A stretch of 64,000 nucleotides of DNA from a virus: positions 17,832-81,831 of the IMG/VR virus record IMGVR_UViG_3300039098_000035. One strand, given 5' to 3'. Positions 29,701 through 33,838 of this stretch are shown piece after piece (position 1 is the stretch's first letter; every line of letters starts with the position of its first letter). Made by a program: the position numbers and the translations under genes. The notes below the pieces were generated by a model. That model had not been told where the DNA came from and searched no databases. It saw only the letters and a program-made list of their open reading frames with translations.

Positions 29701-31509
29701 GCCTTCTGTCTGTATTTTGGCGGCTTCATAATCCATAACACGATTAATTAATTGTGATGTACTCTTTACAATTTCAGTAGTACTATATTTATCGAAAGCC
29801 TCATTGAAGTTTTGAGGATCTATTATAAGTTCTCCTAATGTAGATATTAAAGAGTTTCCTAAATTTCCGATGTCTACTCCAGCAGCTTCACGGATGTCAT
29901 CAAACATAACTGATTTATATATCTCGTCACTGTATCCCCATGAACGTGCCATAGCATCTATCATATCAGCAGAATTTCCAGATACAAGTCCTAATAATAT
30001 TGCTTTGTTTCTAGTGGCTCCATAAAGGTTGTCATTGATATCTCCATATAAAGATATGGCTGAAACAAAACTTACATCTTCAGGATTGTCAGGGGCCCAA
30101 GGTAACGCATCATCTATAATTCCTGTAAATGCAGACACACCTTGTAAAGCCATCATAGATAGACCTGCTCTGGCTTGGTTACCTAGTGCACTAGTTGTTA
30201 GCCATTGAGACGCACCATGAATACCAGGTATGTTTCCGATAGCTCCGCGTCCTGATGCCATTGAGTTCAGCATTACAGGAACTCCTAGCATAGTTACAGC
30301 TGCTGCCAGTGTAGATATAGGTCTATTAATAATACCTGCATTTAAATTTTTAATAAACATTTCCTGTGCTTTAGCACCTTCAGGTGAAAGGGATTTACCT
30401 AGGGTTTGTCCGACCAACCAACCTTGGATGGCGCTGACACCTAGAGAAACCACACCACCTATAGTAGATATAGTTGTACCTAATACTCCTACACCTGCTC
30501 CTACACCAGTAAACCAAGAAGAGTACCCCGCTATTTCCATAGCACTCCCAGCTACAGCTACAGAATCACCTAGCAGCGCTAGACTATTAAGTCCTATATT
30601 TAACAAGTCTTTCTGTTCTATACTTTGGGATAGTCCTGCTATTGATAGCCCTAGCGATGCTAGATCTGCAGTAGCTCCGATATAAGGTACAAGCCCTGTA
30701 CCCTTAGTGGCAGCTTTACTTCCAGTTTTTATTATATCTGTTGTAATTCCTGCACTACGTAATGTATCGCCTGTTATATTAGCAGCACGTGCTGCGTCAT
30801 CAGCTGTGTAATATGCCTTGCGTGCTTTTTGCAATGCTTTTTTACCTGCATTGGAATTATTTCTATACTTGTATTTAGTCCATAAATTTTCTACTATGTC
30901 TTGTGTAAGGTTAGCATCTTTGTCCATCATTTCTGCGGCTACAAGAGCGTCTTTTGTACCTAAAAATGCTTCATTTACTTTATTATAATTAGTGATTAAC
31001 GCATCATATTTATCATATACTTTTTTATTATCAGATATTAAACGCATTCGTGAGAATGAACTGTTATGGAACGCAGTACGTTTTGGGTTTAGTTCCCCAG
31101 TCCACCCTGACTTAGGGTTAATAGTATTACTGCTCCAAAATCTTTTTGATATAGGGTTCTTATATTTAAGCCCTAATGCAGGTAGCGTTGCAACGCCACT
31201 GCTTAATAGCGAGCTTACTCCAGCACCTACAACTCCACCTATAATTCCAAATGTATCATATATCCCTGCATCTTTATACGCATACTCTTTACGAATACGT
31301 TCCATATAAGCTTCATTATTTACAGCAAATGGAGATGCTGCCATTTGTTCCAATGTATATTGGAATTGTGAAGCATTGTATGCACCTGCTTGACCGTAAC
31401 CAAGTACCCCGGTATACAGAGGATTCATAGCAGGTCTACTGTATAAGTTAGCAACCTCTAAATGGTTACGGTTATACACATAAGGTTTTCTAGGTTTCAT
31501 TACAGCCAT
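8719..31509 (-). CDS. Giant 7596-aa virion protein with embedded two-barrel RNA polymerase
   Basis: A single uninterrupted gene covers 36% of the window. Residues 1-600 contain Gly/Ala-rich hydrophobic stretches (about 85-110, 270-400) suited to membrane penetration. A long lysine-rich helical region follows. A DnaQ-like exonuclease segment sits at 4063-4208. Both catalytic halves of a multisubunit-type RNA polymerase are present: FED 5284-5286 with Lys5305/Lys5314, and Arg5746 with DNDGD 5782-5786. Near the C-terminus, segments such as GFLFRNYMDTW and NETIENTARIGGFLF resemble those of other giant phage virion proteins. No T7-type polymerase motifs were seen. It has its own promoter and sits beside the capsid gene, so I infer it is packaged and injected to transcribe early genes, as in N4. 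The start ATG follows AAAGGAG. Proteolytic maturation is possible but no protease motif was found. Confidence 0.85.
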   Translation of the reverse strand: MAVMKPRKPYVYNRNHLEVANLYSRPAMNPLYTGVLGYGQAGAYNASQFQYTLEQMAASPFAVNNEAYMERIRKEYAYKDAGIYDTFGIIGGVVGAGVSSLLSSGVATLPALGLKYKNPISKRFWSSNTINPKSGWTGELNPKRTAFHNSSFSRMRLISDNKKVYDKYDALITNYNKVNEAFLGTKDALVAAEMMDKDANLTQDIVENLWTKYKYRNNSNAGKKALQKARKAYYTADDAARAANITGDTLRSAGITTDIIKTGSKAATKGTGLVPYIGATADLASLGLSIAGLSQSIEQKDLLNIGLNSLALLGDSVAVAGSAMEIAGYSSWFTGVGAGVGVLGTTISTIGGVVSLGVSAIQGWLVGQTLGKSLSPEGAKAQEMFIKNLNAGIINRPISTLAAAVTMLGVPVMLNSMASGRGAIGNIPGIHGASQWLTTSALGNQARAGLSMMALQGVSAFTGIIDDALPWAPDNPEDVSFVSAISLYGDINDNLYGATRNKAILLGLVSGNSADMIDAMARSWGYSDEIYKSVMFDDIREAAGVDIGNLGNSLISTLGELIIDPQNFNEAFDKYSTTEIVKSTSQLINRVMDYEAAKIQTEGGIAKTNDIGKLVDNHGIFAHKYGADYRRSQMQRLVHSYIKEGPEGVRKLLMDLTGNNVKDATGKAEYRTIDIDVQYKAIVKMFNEIFTKGTFKYNVGSDAQKTAFQKAYNKYKRIKGRKDLDDESRLFVRGVTRTLGALKEVYKDRADESTLVAKFIQDMDITIDTKNAAIMYSRYAGMRAHMDTIDTVATAITHVTNPVSTAIKGLRFAVGKWVESRRTSTSTKMQAETITNLEKLITNIDTIYKNPQISEALNNKDDVNKSNDTLDDMFKRVANLNEHLDKILSDKAELLSEDVKKEYADIRRDIEESKRLIEKRKRTYEKDKALIDLAPIEYLSGSGIKVRVNKDTLKDIQKEIKLYKDAIERTGQTIEEVVKRRFKNDDLKKYLAQNSAVTYYLYHTKYSTAVNKVLSLLHTANGVMSDTASDLNKTLINLLRLVNVYKAYTNVSTTTAVPGTNVKIKEATMDVSKLLQDYFSKDTKALDELDKIAAMFGIDAAYYYEDAQGVTQKGASLKTILLGKLKVKGNIDIEYRPTLQQAVTKAIYKTLKTSDVSLLMAGIVKVPVNITKPNWRKWDAKKRIDTIRELINKTNLVTEDNVAEVLSGDVLNKIYTNINKIMMSDGIHIERVQLQDLTEAKLQEIVYGKMYGKGNSLFRDKMNAAIKLFTEADKELVTLLQSKKGTDAYEEFKNVLQAEINLVNTLMRKNPTYEFFKSYMYSGRVVKEDISLFMSADVDREILPRIPTKNEVKKIRGTKAVYTETDYINTYKEGTVVKYLLNTRSVTEEAAYILNKHNDNATAVEQRAVTKSVALKEIKSRRKLEQARKERIKGRVDTRLENSKASIVNKIKKKNMFNLIPSIKHSTVVGGKGTTKTVKYVKGILSNKYTTKVVPIEFGVVPSKYIDHNTKDISKLTDYFKVLKVEGRVSKGHYDYVIKMFGQMLDIGDNIKFDWKYLNRVGLKRYPNEVDQAFKVRVLAENYKRGRKISTYVEVNKKQESKYKEMLYKSMYTSVEEYMSTHTNSPYLDIFQLNKDLGFEEEDIDVFIENLINDPDGHFKAGVYEGIFKDAIAKTNEALLTNSFNRTHKKISSIMASIRAYEQKDIVGLSDRYYTLARDVVKAMIIGDAKYDTLIKDIMNYGKLDFNNDTDINKLEVPLFQVMFLLNKYIETDRASKLKLDPGKVTDYGLKNDEVIFTIKTDTGVRTINMFTMLLEYHVNIKDIYGLRIRVGKNKDIKVVQDINNRIEIEYNGLINKYGNLLIEDIVDIPKEAYLRDSTEEDYNLLVDPQYNYLQRSLSLDTFLNTRKRSKAQKDFKANIAEYLKENVTGLYTKATKDILNKKIQTIDVNGKQVAKPKDPDALFALYIMGSKMPEETKQGLFREIFFYKHQVSKGFALDRNITKLQKRLKHSKKILDGFKKNPDKYKVRIKRVGTEVKDLTERISAYTRIQKIAKDAKLKDPVPFFKFLKANPSSISSIIHSTYSTDFEDYAMAFDVKSKKYVVVKRKDINGKLNVNDKNVKGLPNYNTEIGENIIDENDIVYANRLTTHLKATMKGSFEGASFEVRSASDYGITIVTDNKDVFPERVINKIKATIRETQGVANIGKVFILTDEEHGDITKMHKIGKYVNVYKYTTKVVNGKILGEVNPNIINVKGSKVRIEKYLNDINKLISVAKKKKMSIDETVDEFLKYSELKEKHTAINKGTLTNVAFNSSSVYKQLEKDAELEAAFMEFLKYVGADTEFDKYSIDVIANLFFKDEYIRRNSNGDLFDLSKLEDKIDTVKLAELKGITVGSKTLLENIRTALEKMQTKYNASEMSFDFSNVLNQDFLRNLNNVRDTVYDFMHKLKRGHKLHTDMMHILKRKHKEGLEWYITPDEMRERQQALLEVAPPHAKAYIKPYGPNKINQAVKTIIKMQDEFDKKKDGVTLQHRLVSTYKTIRAGHKKKNAHKNARKLGKIRGINYYSLKKLKDLHSTKNTESLLKELDVNVKISDSLKKDIVTALKSTVGDPRRLFMKGMDTSDTSKVEEYIDMFKREVIDTYVDYSLRNIQKVPFMELVMRANFAYSELPESNKLTFNEYYQKLLTEQKDKTKTARSEGPEYFRNIGSVTMDSWITKQVFPAGILDFLSPESYGDLQIVIKELLDAVEYTTFKDKQNYTVDPKTLKEIVPSRFKSIQEYLDSIKDIDVRNATAFFVDIEILKKTTKGYDIAELLTKHNLKDKDFDGAWVRVQGDVFQQAYDILRAGKKHTNRKFENNYEVYHLMGISLLDDNIIFKEAVHDYLFAIKSMDGKSIKLKADAKRIQVKKFLSAFGLEYEEVESLFRNYKTMDSIVSVIQAKFTTTSKMYAFTRVLNELKIQFLFKELGSKWNFKDARYTYRDIVVQGNMRAINDVEITNALGRDYKKDKFDNSVINSIDDSLNFINDARSYADSMNDKLKMVRIPKTDTVNEVIGIDPKYILTAETKMNQVTRNIQRRIYSNVMSKQNSVSPMSKIQHDLNNALADVSFDIIDEDYADDVTQVQSKNKVYNELRELFTDFTRHMRKDFKEKDFIRMQDIGIAFQVLKADNNLIGAYKEELGRYISLIPKHETARIKGLDASLKGILNKFESEGFLANNVKEGFIRGVLGYIIVNKYNVGKAEFADRQERMFTYIKKHLRRKSRLAKQDINNITTMLSGVQDVQKLVNKMYPKESLAAMTPTERKEAEKIIEATKDLKMILLNDLSITNAQTEDTMLIAQSFDDSIRIEETPLAIDYTNTERKMAELETIKKRIVSSQGGLKSSFKFALSDTTVAEEKLKEVEDNVAATTKAVEDLEESYIKLLEDRRNKKQEYLQKIFMNNPTLIKEFIEDTETFVRNKTLAAQKEVDGVRAKKDIGILKEYDRRKALELKRDTLIQSDEGILFRRVRSSKFVTAKDTFNTFKNELAILQITSVAKYKKWYEFIENSIDIIDRDLEATPKIISAKGNTLKWIHHYKGLKKSEDITNKRIDGLDAYLAGFQGIADLKGATLDKNQFAIINRFIYSIDKKYKDNITTAKKNVFETETVGKLTKRDITEILETTTKFKDRVEAQLDSQYASLKLLAGITMDGAAYENIIDAKVLALQASTRTLIRTPKPDMEKHEDEYKTKLIKVHANIAVDTFASKMKIERSKLSDMKANSLRENAIKKSKHLKTSTLLAKTVKDLNNMIKYKPGYTYTKSEELPTDVDTYIDGRLDFSIDKVHNAKVRKDVVSLEKLKANISKTRAALENNNKIVEALDKAKPTSVKKLLMEASNEIKIDNPTINTMDVVTYLSDSDIETMNETLVASRTKIKEAKVLKDKARLRQASYYTYTKGNIAKTEKIQGEIDELSVEAQGYKDSYDKLVEARLLEKPHSNSNLGTYMNLYGFKKGETPEEVALIKEQVLQDVINRTSGLFKGGKETLEELIKDASVSNKVELHNPIMDAIITRLNYVAQMKKLGRKIPEAFIVLDMETIKNNYGVPTPYQMTLVKQVMHKGSPVIKIVNQYISNQMFVAGTEELMQPDGAILITKSKQIEDFYEQQWKIAIKENPTAVRADVDAITAMTIEKVKGQGNDLLFVKTFVDEMNAASKNTPIIAHNGESFDFVYYDKFIQRIANTLLNNMYHKAINSMDADTIEAKLRATGLDWTSKDNLVNMGKERKLIEQYHKAIQEVRKKYNRGMEVTANELDMIDKFYSEILKIMSLKVIKDTQESLSIIQNVEVKEALFTGVNSQIDYINELFFNYVDADTLVSKESIKHELVQYFTKGFSIHSKLEQYKEIEKWVTEELLEKSEKEYLHILSVETILDYNTQTAYESYHNTVVGTVNDALGISKENNSTLAPAKMITNFEVKLKQILQHIEYLKSPASSAPGERSTQLRAEQKDLLDTAVVLEDRISEITTKIVDIENLKEEYIRDIQRATRVIQNFTDTMTYDVNIAVNRELALEISKRDLARTHTTNLGLIQMQMDEQVRGMNIAIKDLTEIANILKTTDIDNEADVKKVLESPKVKAMLEKTLEPEVIKAKSEAAINKLIKGYTDKITNMSKLVTKINKGSDITVSKELTTLLETKLTDVIKDIKTIKDIRVKDLQKSWNKYIHRFLPKANNKIDLTDKDITVELKGMYDSLLTAVPKWQGNTVFNTLLTNTSTTGGIHKVLEVLNTKDTTVGKLETRNISSMVAIAIQKDIAHYEHSIDILKNKTPGDDKSYNASLKSITNKFNEILSKVEVISNVKKEIEYEDIFNILQGRANDITIEDYEGLKAAATKRKDKQFIKDMNVKRVERAYNDYNEGINKSGIGLNPDVVFNTVHETDNGNIITVSVPTPPDKFGNTYVQQYTYNTKYPTKGTVKLAYYYTETDTDLIYKKPLVIERKIKPSELKKLLKTLYIHKDKDGKTVRGLTGLRKENIFTENGIDDAYESINKLVETLKSMQKKGAFKYYKEEADQAKAMKAALEGTVNDKDMKDTSLVKYDLSKLLRHRFYSYLDVIQYAKRKENAGDIHKVYRGIVDTVMSKFSSNDPGKHLNLIPADYSTNYIAKWTAKRAYELGMNLELSAEGSAGSATNIRTQANADKLHTFNTNAIRSILSLSKMHLNYTPIGAINETYVLEDADPSKTFEEHITDYVNKQKGTKKKKLTELLLETYKDDKVVKQVNTYTPNILTQKQFDMYEDDVLHKIGLNLQVGFIDHPDAFEDTLLIDSADARALGWDEGNKTWLGLYGFKGGVKYVEGLRAKFGVSIIGSKSSIQERGAYGAMLDQALDTIRMHMTGAKKVPALKQYNAKLKKMFNVTKGKLILDPGTDYDVVLSELFKGVKGKWRSLIDITFKEDLKVEFVDISKPNSVGEYNFKGMNMYKGGLYVIMDADHTADHMSTKTELTEAGEIKLSVKDIKGSVRGGVSMSPSVTDVMETKDVDWQKALLGGDYKGLSTYSNIYHYGFKKVLAVHGVKDTKGEYNVAETIGNIKDLFNNILVDDIETYLLYKNKLETLKDPREIEQIEVMLEEMENRARNKALEIIHGNTGVMYESIYRRHDGVRQQLLANLRLGQGEIRTSKDGWEAFQDLKGGFLEYGKVDKTIWKKLINGFDIKSAKAQDLVSNDGTTATVKNKKKFIDYLNSIGVTNDKINGVDHTMYTEKDGVFTFENFGQKYGWVVAARSPVQDYNAVPMLKVIGYHTHHAVEANAYLYKLIGGDNDGDTIGMLAVDSHKEIEPGVTQKTLFKNLDATEDNYYDHGYIEKINKKMQTSNKRITFDNVDLRYSSVGKHTFKEIRTHYTWGEIYGSTFDSIQKDIDDADVSKANIKWNNDNRKFFLNVAIRKLTKGANTIDGFKIEDYDNPAKVAAMFKRSKILDIASKYYIFDKLVGAGKYDISKHVSSEDFKYQTLHLSKADNATIREVGIENIMVNADKYKELFLKVANSKVYTDSVLGTVERIQTSKRGINLFGGNRKNRVAASILSRYNSLNRDPEGNVWDPFRGSNGNLTTRSLVTKLLSAKHIAKAKKMNKSKFISLAKKEIGNIADYYTSGNTETYKDMWADDMIKVLGDIHTTINESVRVTEELTSLKDVYDSTDQIGIVAHFNKYYPKDLNVFYKDMLEKITEDHKDHGTVTLSESDKMFIDVFYFGKNIKVAENFTKDKNVKKFIKKAGDNYLDQIIIDRRKLGVQSEDASTIIGLAKHAGRDIDKTVFYNNYNKKVGAKTAEESIRKVTTGVDRNHSRSLAIAMDSNPFEKNGVRISDEVVKARREALNKDMSNTQRKDYYNNETDARINLTKRINEYAKAEFFNDAHFADSIYYEVSDVLEAITKAFNAELPIKQILDKKIKVRGTVKTVNEYMQTLLTYNIPAYRVLRVLTTSYSLYRSVNDTYHLTNHAALSKDKIPFIAKGYGLFAQLITLKSKHERTRLDALLGDEHQAAKDFLLNNKDVDYEYLTMDLEGNVTRKTNTVSNNSIKVPAHYSQEMLSNLSTGSDARNNVANYTKMYNESTPLEQKLFTTYLEEKGIKSIRNQETLDDLLENVKTEFSTLRSIHGDKAEQYDDGIKKLSSNDIKIKIANRNKFSYHNVGNSIREITTAYTMYKQNEQELKELSAELLNIRGKIIHIKDDVTHKDKAIAYIDKNKDVTKHIADLNAKEKEVRSKIKKMKEITAKAAFSKSFSKGTFLLHDPKGRTIFDLYENAPKYIGDDPEFTSKDVQKIKDTNLMNMQKYQTPFLTMASLFKNDDDTYDWDKLFDYYRGNRKFLRLTVVMDAYDNETLVRNLGDQLRKNITEYDNKSNWAKMMPWNIYKHRKTTRFDSFEDIIKYVKDLNKGITKEDGIKINGKRYKTVDLNGIDFKDDVSPTLKEINIKTPEDFARVLKMMEDHMKNNNTTEELSIGFVTLDDFMSSYDIAYKPARLEGKGMIPDLVSSLQYSQKLMMRLSLGFLFRNYMDTWTQIYSELYTQEGLYGTITKAPEILRITGLTGQLYKLYQDVYEERLTVQIDIKSKFEEMQQVFTRIKNNHGSITHNDAITLVKNLVDIRNRIYSYTEGVKKLNNVKSRIKHRSDRATKVLKSLDTLMNFVVKDIVGFKNLKEIEKIEDPTFRFKAKEKLQVLDGRKDIKDSAAFILNINFAEYLTLHDSLMFDPSTPNKPRKRIKKWMEKYNKDKGKKDKPIYNDVEHILFEISAFMQTNAQIDTYKQEHYTYLRRIVEKRVSDNFNNTTDKTYEEVSKEVNDASRTFENKLAELAFQPYKLYANMNETIENTARIGGFLFDRYLYGYSFNETVNRSLKRWFNYGQRTPVETQLLADIPYLSFPIRTVDNWLDRMLDPSYNRLISDIVDGVYGQYADEDGQYDQYEQFQIMNGWLPVGGGVGLRLGFGLYDVQNILNNTAATIEQRRNPILRSLHTLATTKDVGEAMKNLATVGVLTRSANTLGPRNVTPPTPGVRKPVQQRERTLGNTFNFLYNYSEGNNKYTPYKYRNNNGRYKRYENIYKNWFNKYGRMRQPKVDPIGLVKDIQWKQYVRHRQSQAMR
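14143..14274 (-). other. Beta'-like double-psi barrel with DNDGD catalytic loop (residues 5746-5789)
   Basis: The segment begins with RSPVQ (Arg5746) and ends GGDNDGDTIGM, giving the DxDGD loop at 5782-5786. In E. coli RpoC, Arg425 is followed 35 residues later by Asp460 of NADFDGD, which holds the catalytic magnesium. Here the spacing is 36. All three aspartates and the glycine are kept. Val, Pro and hydrophobic positions between the two anchors also fall where a barrel strand pattern expects them. This is the strongest single motif for RNA polymerase activity in the window. Confidence 0.82.
15562..15705 (-). other. Beta-like double-psi barrel (residues 5269-5316)
   Basis: The segment reads IGLNLQVGFIDHPDAFEDTL at its start, matching the bacterial RpoB pattern LGxNxxVAFMPWxGYNFEDSI. 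Glu5285 and Asp5286 match E. coli Glu813/Asp814. Seventeen residues later comes GNK then GFKGG, with Lys5305 and Lys5314. E. coli has GDK(1065) and GNK(1073)G, a spacing of 8 against 9 here. In cellular RpoB the FED strand and the lysines are separated by large insertions. Here they are adjacent, as expected for a minimal barrel. Confidence 0.78.
18886..19323 (-). other. DnaQ-like (DEDD) exonuclease segment in the giant protein (residues 4063-4208)
   Basis: AFIVLDMETI gives Exo I (Asp4068, Glu4070), and IIAHNGESFDFVYYDKF gives Exo II (His4195, Asp4201) in the HNxxxFD form typical of DnaQ/RNase T. The region between them contains beta-prone strands, as expected. The Exo III motif (H or Y, then Asp) is not clear. 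A stretch near LGISKENNSTLAPAKM resembles the usual LGI...HRALADA but lacks its His and Asp. The segment may be a divergent active exonuclease or an inactive fold. Confidence 0.6.
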
Positions 31510-31548
31510 GGTATCAAGCTCCTTTGTATAGGGTTTATCTCACTACAT

Positions 31549-31577
31549 AGTATACCATAAAAAAACCACCCTTTCAA
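31549..31577 (-). promoter_or_regulatory. Promoter of the giant gene, -35 inside a terminator loop
   Basis: On the - strand TTGAAA (31572-31577), a 17-nt spacer and TATACT (31549-31554) preceded by TG (TATGGTATACT) form a strong sigma-A-type promoter with extended -10. The start would fall near 31542, leaving a leader of about 33 nt before the giant gene. The -35 box overlaps the loop and descending arm of the terminator at 31562-31588, and the terminator's U-tract forms part of the spacer. Confidence 0.78.
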
Positions 31578-31588
31578 AGAGTGGTTTT
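31562..31588 (-). terminator. Intrinsic terminator after the capsid operon
   Basis: On the - strand AAAACCACTCTT pairs with AAGGGTGGTTTT (12 bp, one G-U) around a TGA loop, followed by more T residues. It lies directly after the 112-aa gene and should end transcription from the capsid promoter, so that the giant gene is driven mainly from its own start. Confidence 0.82.
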
Positions 31589-31594
31589 AATTTA

Positions 31595-31933
31595 CTAAAT
31601 CTTTTTGAAATCGCCAGTAGCAGTTTCTTTCATAAACTTAGCATTAGTTTGCGATACTTTGATCTGACGATCAATGTGGTGCAAGTACTTAGTAAGAGCA
31701 TTGTAGTGCCCTTTTGAGAGTTGGAATCTAGATCCATCTACAGGGAACTTACGAAAGTTTCCATTGTATGCTACAGTCACTTGAGTACCAATGTATCTTT
31801 GGTACAGCGGTGATATAGAATACTCTGTAGGTTTGGCTCTATATAACTTAGCATCATTACGTTTAGCTGCATTCTCTCTTGCAGTTACACCCTTAATTAA
31901 TTTGGATGTTAGTTCAAATGTGTCTTTTGCCAT
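31595..31933 (-). CDS. Hypothetical small virion-operon protein (112 aa)
   Basis: I do not recognise the family. The gene lies 72 nt after the major capsid gene in the same transcription unit, behind a strong AAAGGAGGAAG. The N-terminus is basic and helical (LIKGVTARENAAKRNDAKLY), the middle is beta-prone (GTQVTVAYNGNFRKFPVDG), and the C-terminus is helical again. It has no membrane segment. Co-transcription with the capsid gene suggests a head decoration, head completion or packaged internal protein. It could also assist packaging of the giant protein encoded next. Confidence 0.72.
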   Translation of the reverse strand: MAKDTFELTSKLIKGVTARENAAKRNDAKLYRAKPTEYSISPLYQRYIGTQVTVAYNGNFRKFPVDGSRFQLSKGHYNALTKYLHHIDRQIKVSQTNAKFMKETATGDFKKI

Positions 31934-32005
31934 TTGAGTGCTTCCTCCTTTTTAGATTATTTGAGAGTTTAACCTGTACCACTCCCAAGGTCTATAGGAC
32001 AACTA

Positions 32006-33838
32006 TTATTTAATGTTAGATAGTGGATCGTTTCCACTGTTTTCTAACACATTAGTCTCTAAACTAATTTTAACTTGTGCTACATCTGTACCGATCCAAG
32101 CTGTGCTTGAATGATTAGCTGTAAATACGTAAGGTACGCCTGCATAAAGCACAGTGTCTCCTATTACATAATCAACGTCAGTAGCGAATACTGGATAAAC
32201 ACCAGCACCATTAATGAATGGAGATAATGGTACGATAGTGTCAGAGTTGACACCGTCAACACGAAGGATCATTTCACCTGCAGTGTTTACTCTATTTGCA
32301 TCTGATGATGCTGCGTCAGGATTTAAATCATCCATTAACGTATACTCACCAGTTAAGAATTGGTCAGTTAACGCTGCAAGCTCAGCAAATTTAGGGATAC
32401 CATATGTAATACAGATTGCTTCAGGACGCTTAATAGCTAATCCAAAACCATCTACTTTAAATCCGATTGATTGACGTTGGTCTAAAGGATCCCCAACACC
32501 ACTTGAACCTAAAGGTTTGATAATCATTTGAGGGGCATCAGAGATACCATCTTGTGCTAATTTCAGCAATGCTTCCATACCGAATAAGATTCCTCTATGT
32601 ACAGGTAATTGCATAAATCCACCTGCATCTATTAATGCATTTACTGCAGCAATGTCAGCAGCTAAGAAAGTACCATCAGTTGTACCGAACGCAGAAGTTA
32701 ACGTACTATAACTAACAGTTCTTACACCGTTAACCATCGATACAGTTTTGGTAGATTTTCTTAAAACAACTTTACAAGTACCCGCAGCACCACCAACAGA
32801 TTCGCCAGTGTATACACAGTCTGTATCTTTAACAATAGTTTTAGTAGCTACAGGAATTTCCCACACAACGTGGTTTTCTACTGCAGTACCATCATCTAAG
32901 TACGAAGTACCTGAGCCAGTTACTTTTGCATGTACTCCACCTGATACAACTACTTCAAACTCTTCATGTACATCCATGTAATAAATAGTATCGCCAGATA
33001 CAGCGTACAATCTAATAACTTCAGTACCATCTGATTTCTCATATACTCCAGGGAACTCAGTGTCAGGATAAGCGAACTCATCTAACATTGTAGGAATAAA
33101 CATTAAATCAAACATTGGGAATGGTTCACCACTACCCCAAAGTTTTCCAGTAGTTTGTTCAAGAGCCATGTATTGCTTAACTCTAGGATCATCAATCAAA
33201 CCATTAATAAATTCTGTACTACAGATGTAGTTGAACTTACCACTGATAGGTTTTACTAACATTCTTTTCATTCTTGCAATTAAGAATCTTAAATCATCTA
33301 ACAATACTTCGTCACCAAATGCAAGATTAGCAAATGATTTAAAGTTTGCAAAGAATTCATTCGGTGATGCTAACCAAGTTTTTCTTGCATATAATTCTTT
33401 TGTTTGGTTGGCAAGGTCACCATAATGTAAAGATCTTTCTGCTACTATTTCTGATATTACAGATAAATTAATTTTATCAGTATACTCACTCCATCTACCG
33501 AACGAGAACACATTCCCAACTTCAATAGTTTCGTAAGCATGTTTATCTGGTGCTGGTGGTACTCCTTCACGCAATGGTCTAAGCGTTGGTGTCATACCAG
33601 CCCATCTACGGAATCTTGCAACTGTATCCCCTTTACGGATACTTAAATTTTCAGCATATTTTAAATGTACAAAGTTCTCTTCACCATATTTTAAAGTGTC
33701 AAGTAAGATTGTATTATAAAATTCGCCTGGTTCAAACGCGGCTCTGTATACGCCATCAGCATCATACAGCATACCTAATACAGTATTTACATTTTGCAAA
33801 TCATGTAAAGGTAGTAATTCGCCAGTGATTACAGCCAT
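32006..33838 (-). CDS. Major capsid protein, N4-gp56-like, with C-terminal carbohydrate-binding-like extension
   Basis: A 610-aa HK97-fold-type major capsid protein. The N-terminal half follows the N4-gp56 family pattern: a helix with FYNTILLDTLKYGE, then KGDTVARFRRW, a LREGVPP loop, FGRWSEYTDKINL, and a long helix with LANQTKELYARK. It is longer than usual because of two additions. One is a beta-rich insertion around residues 290-410 (many V, T, G). The other is a C-terminal segment near 555-581, DYVIGDTVLYAGVPYVFTAN, which resembles chitin/carbohydrate-binding modules of the CBM5/12 type. The start follows AGGAGGAAAAATT. The gene is transcribed from a near-perfect promoter at 34021-34049 through a structured leader. 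Capsid identity is quite firm; the CBM likeness is tentative. Confidence 0.87.
   Translation of the reverse strand: MAVITGELLPLHDLQNVNTVLGMLYDADGVYRAAFEPGEFYNTILLDTLKYGEENFVHLKYAENLSIRKGDTVARFRRWAGMTPTLRPLREGVPPAPDKHAYETIEVGNVFSFGRWSEYTDKINLSVISEIVAERSLHYGDLANQTKELYARKTWLASPNEFFANFKSFANLAFGDEVLLDDLRFLIARMKRMLVKPISGKFNYICSTEFINGLIDDPRVKQYMALEQTTGKLWGSGEPFPMFDLMFIPTMLDEFAYPDTEFPGVYEKSDGTEVIRLYAVSGDTIYYMDVHEEFEVVVSGGVHAKVTGSGTSYLDDGTAVENHVVWEIPVATKTIVKDTDCVYTGESVGGAAGTCKVVLRKSTKTVSMVNGVRTVSYSTLTSAFGTTDGTFLAADIAAVNALIDAGGFMQLPVHRGILFGMEALLKLAQDGISDAPQMIIKPLGSSGVGDPLDQRQSIGFKVDGFGLAIKRPEAICITYGIPKFAELAALTDQFLTGEYTLMDDLNPDAASSDANRVNTAGEMILRVDGVNSDTIVPLSPFINGAGVYPVFATDVDYVIGDTVLYAGVPYVFTANHSSTAWIGTDVAQVKISLETNVLENSGNDPLSNIK

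Noticed and set aside
9725-31309. Many + strand open frames of 60-300 aa opposite the giant gene
   Set aside because: They lie antisense to one continuous coding frame, have no ribosome binding sites or promoters, and show composition expected from the complement of a Lys/Asp/Ile-rich gene.
8719-31509. T7/N4-type single-subunit RNA polymerase in the giant protein
   Set aside because: I looked for the T7-type catalytic motifs and found no convincing set. The DxDGD and FED/Lys signatures fit the unrelated two-barrel family instead.
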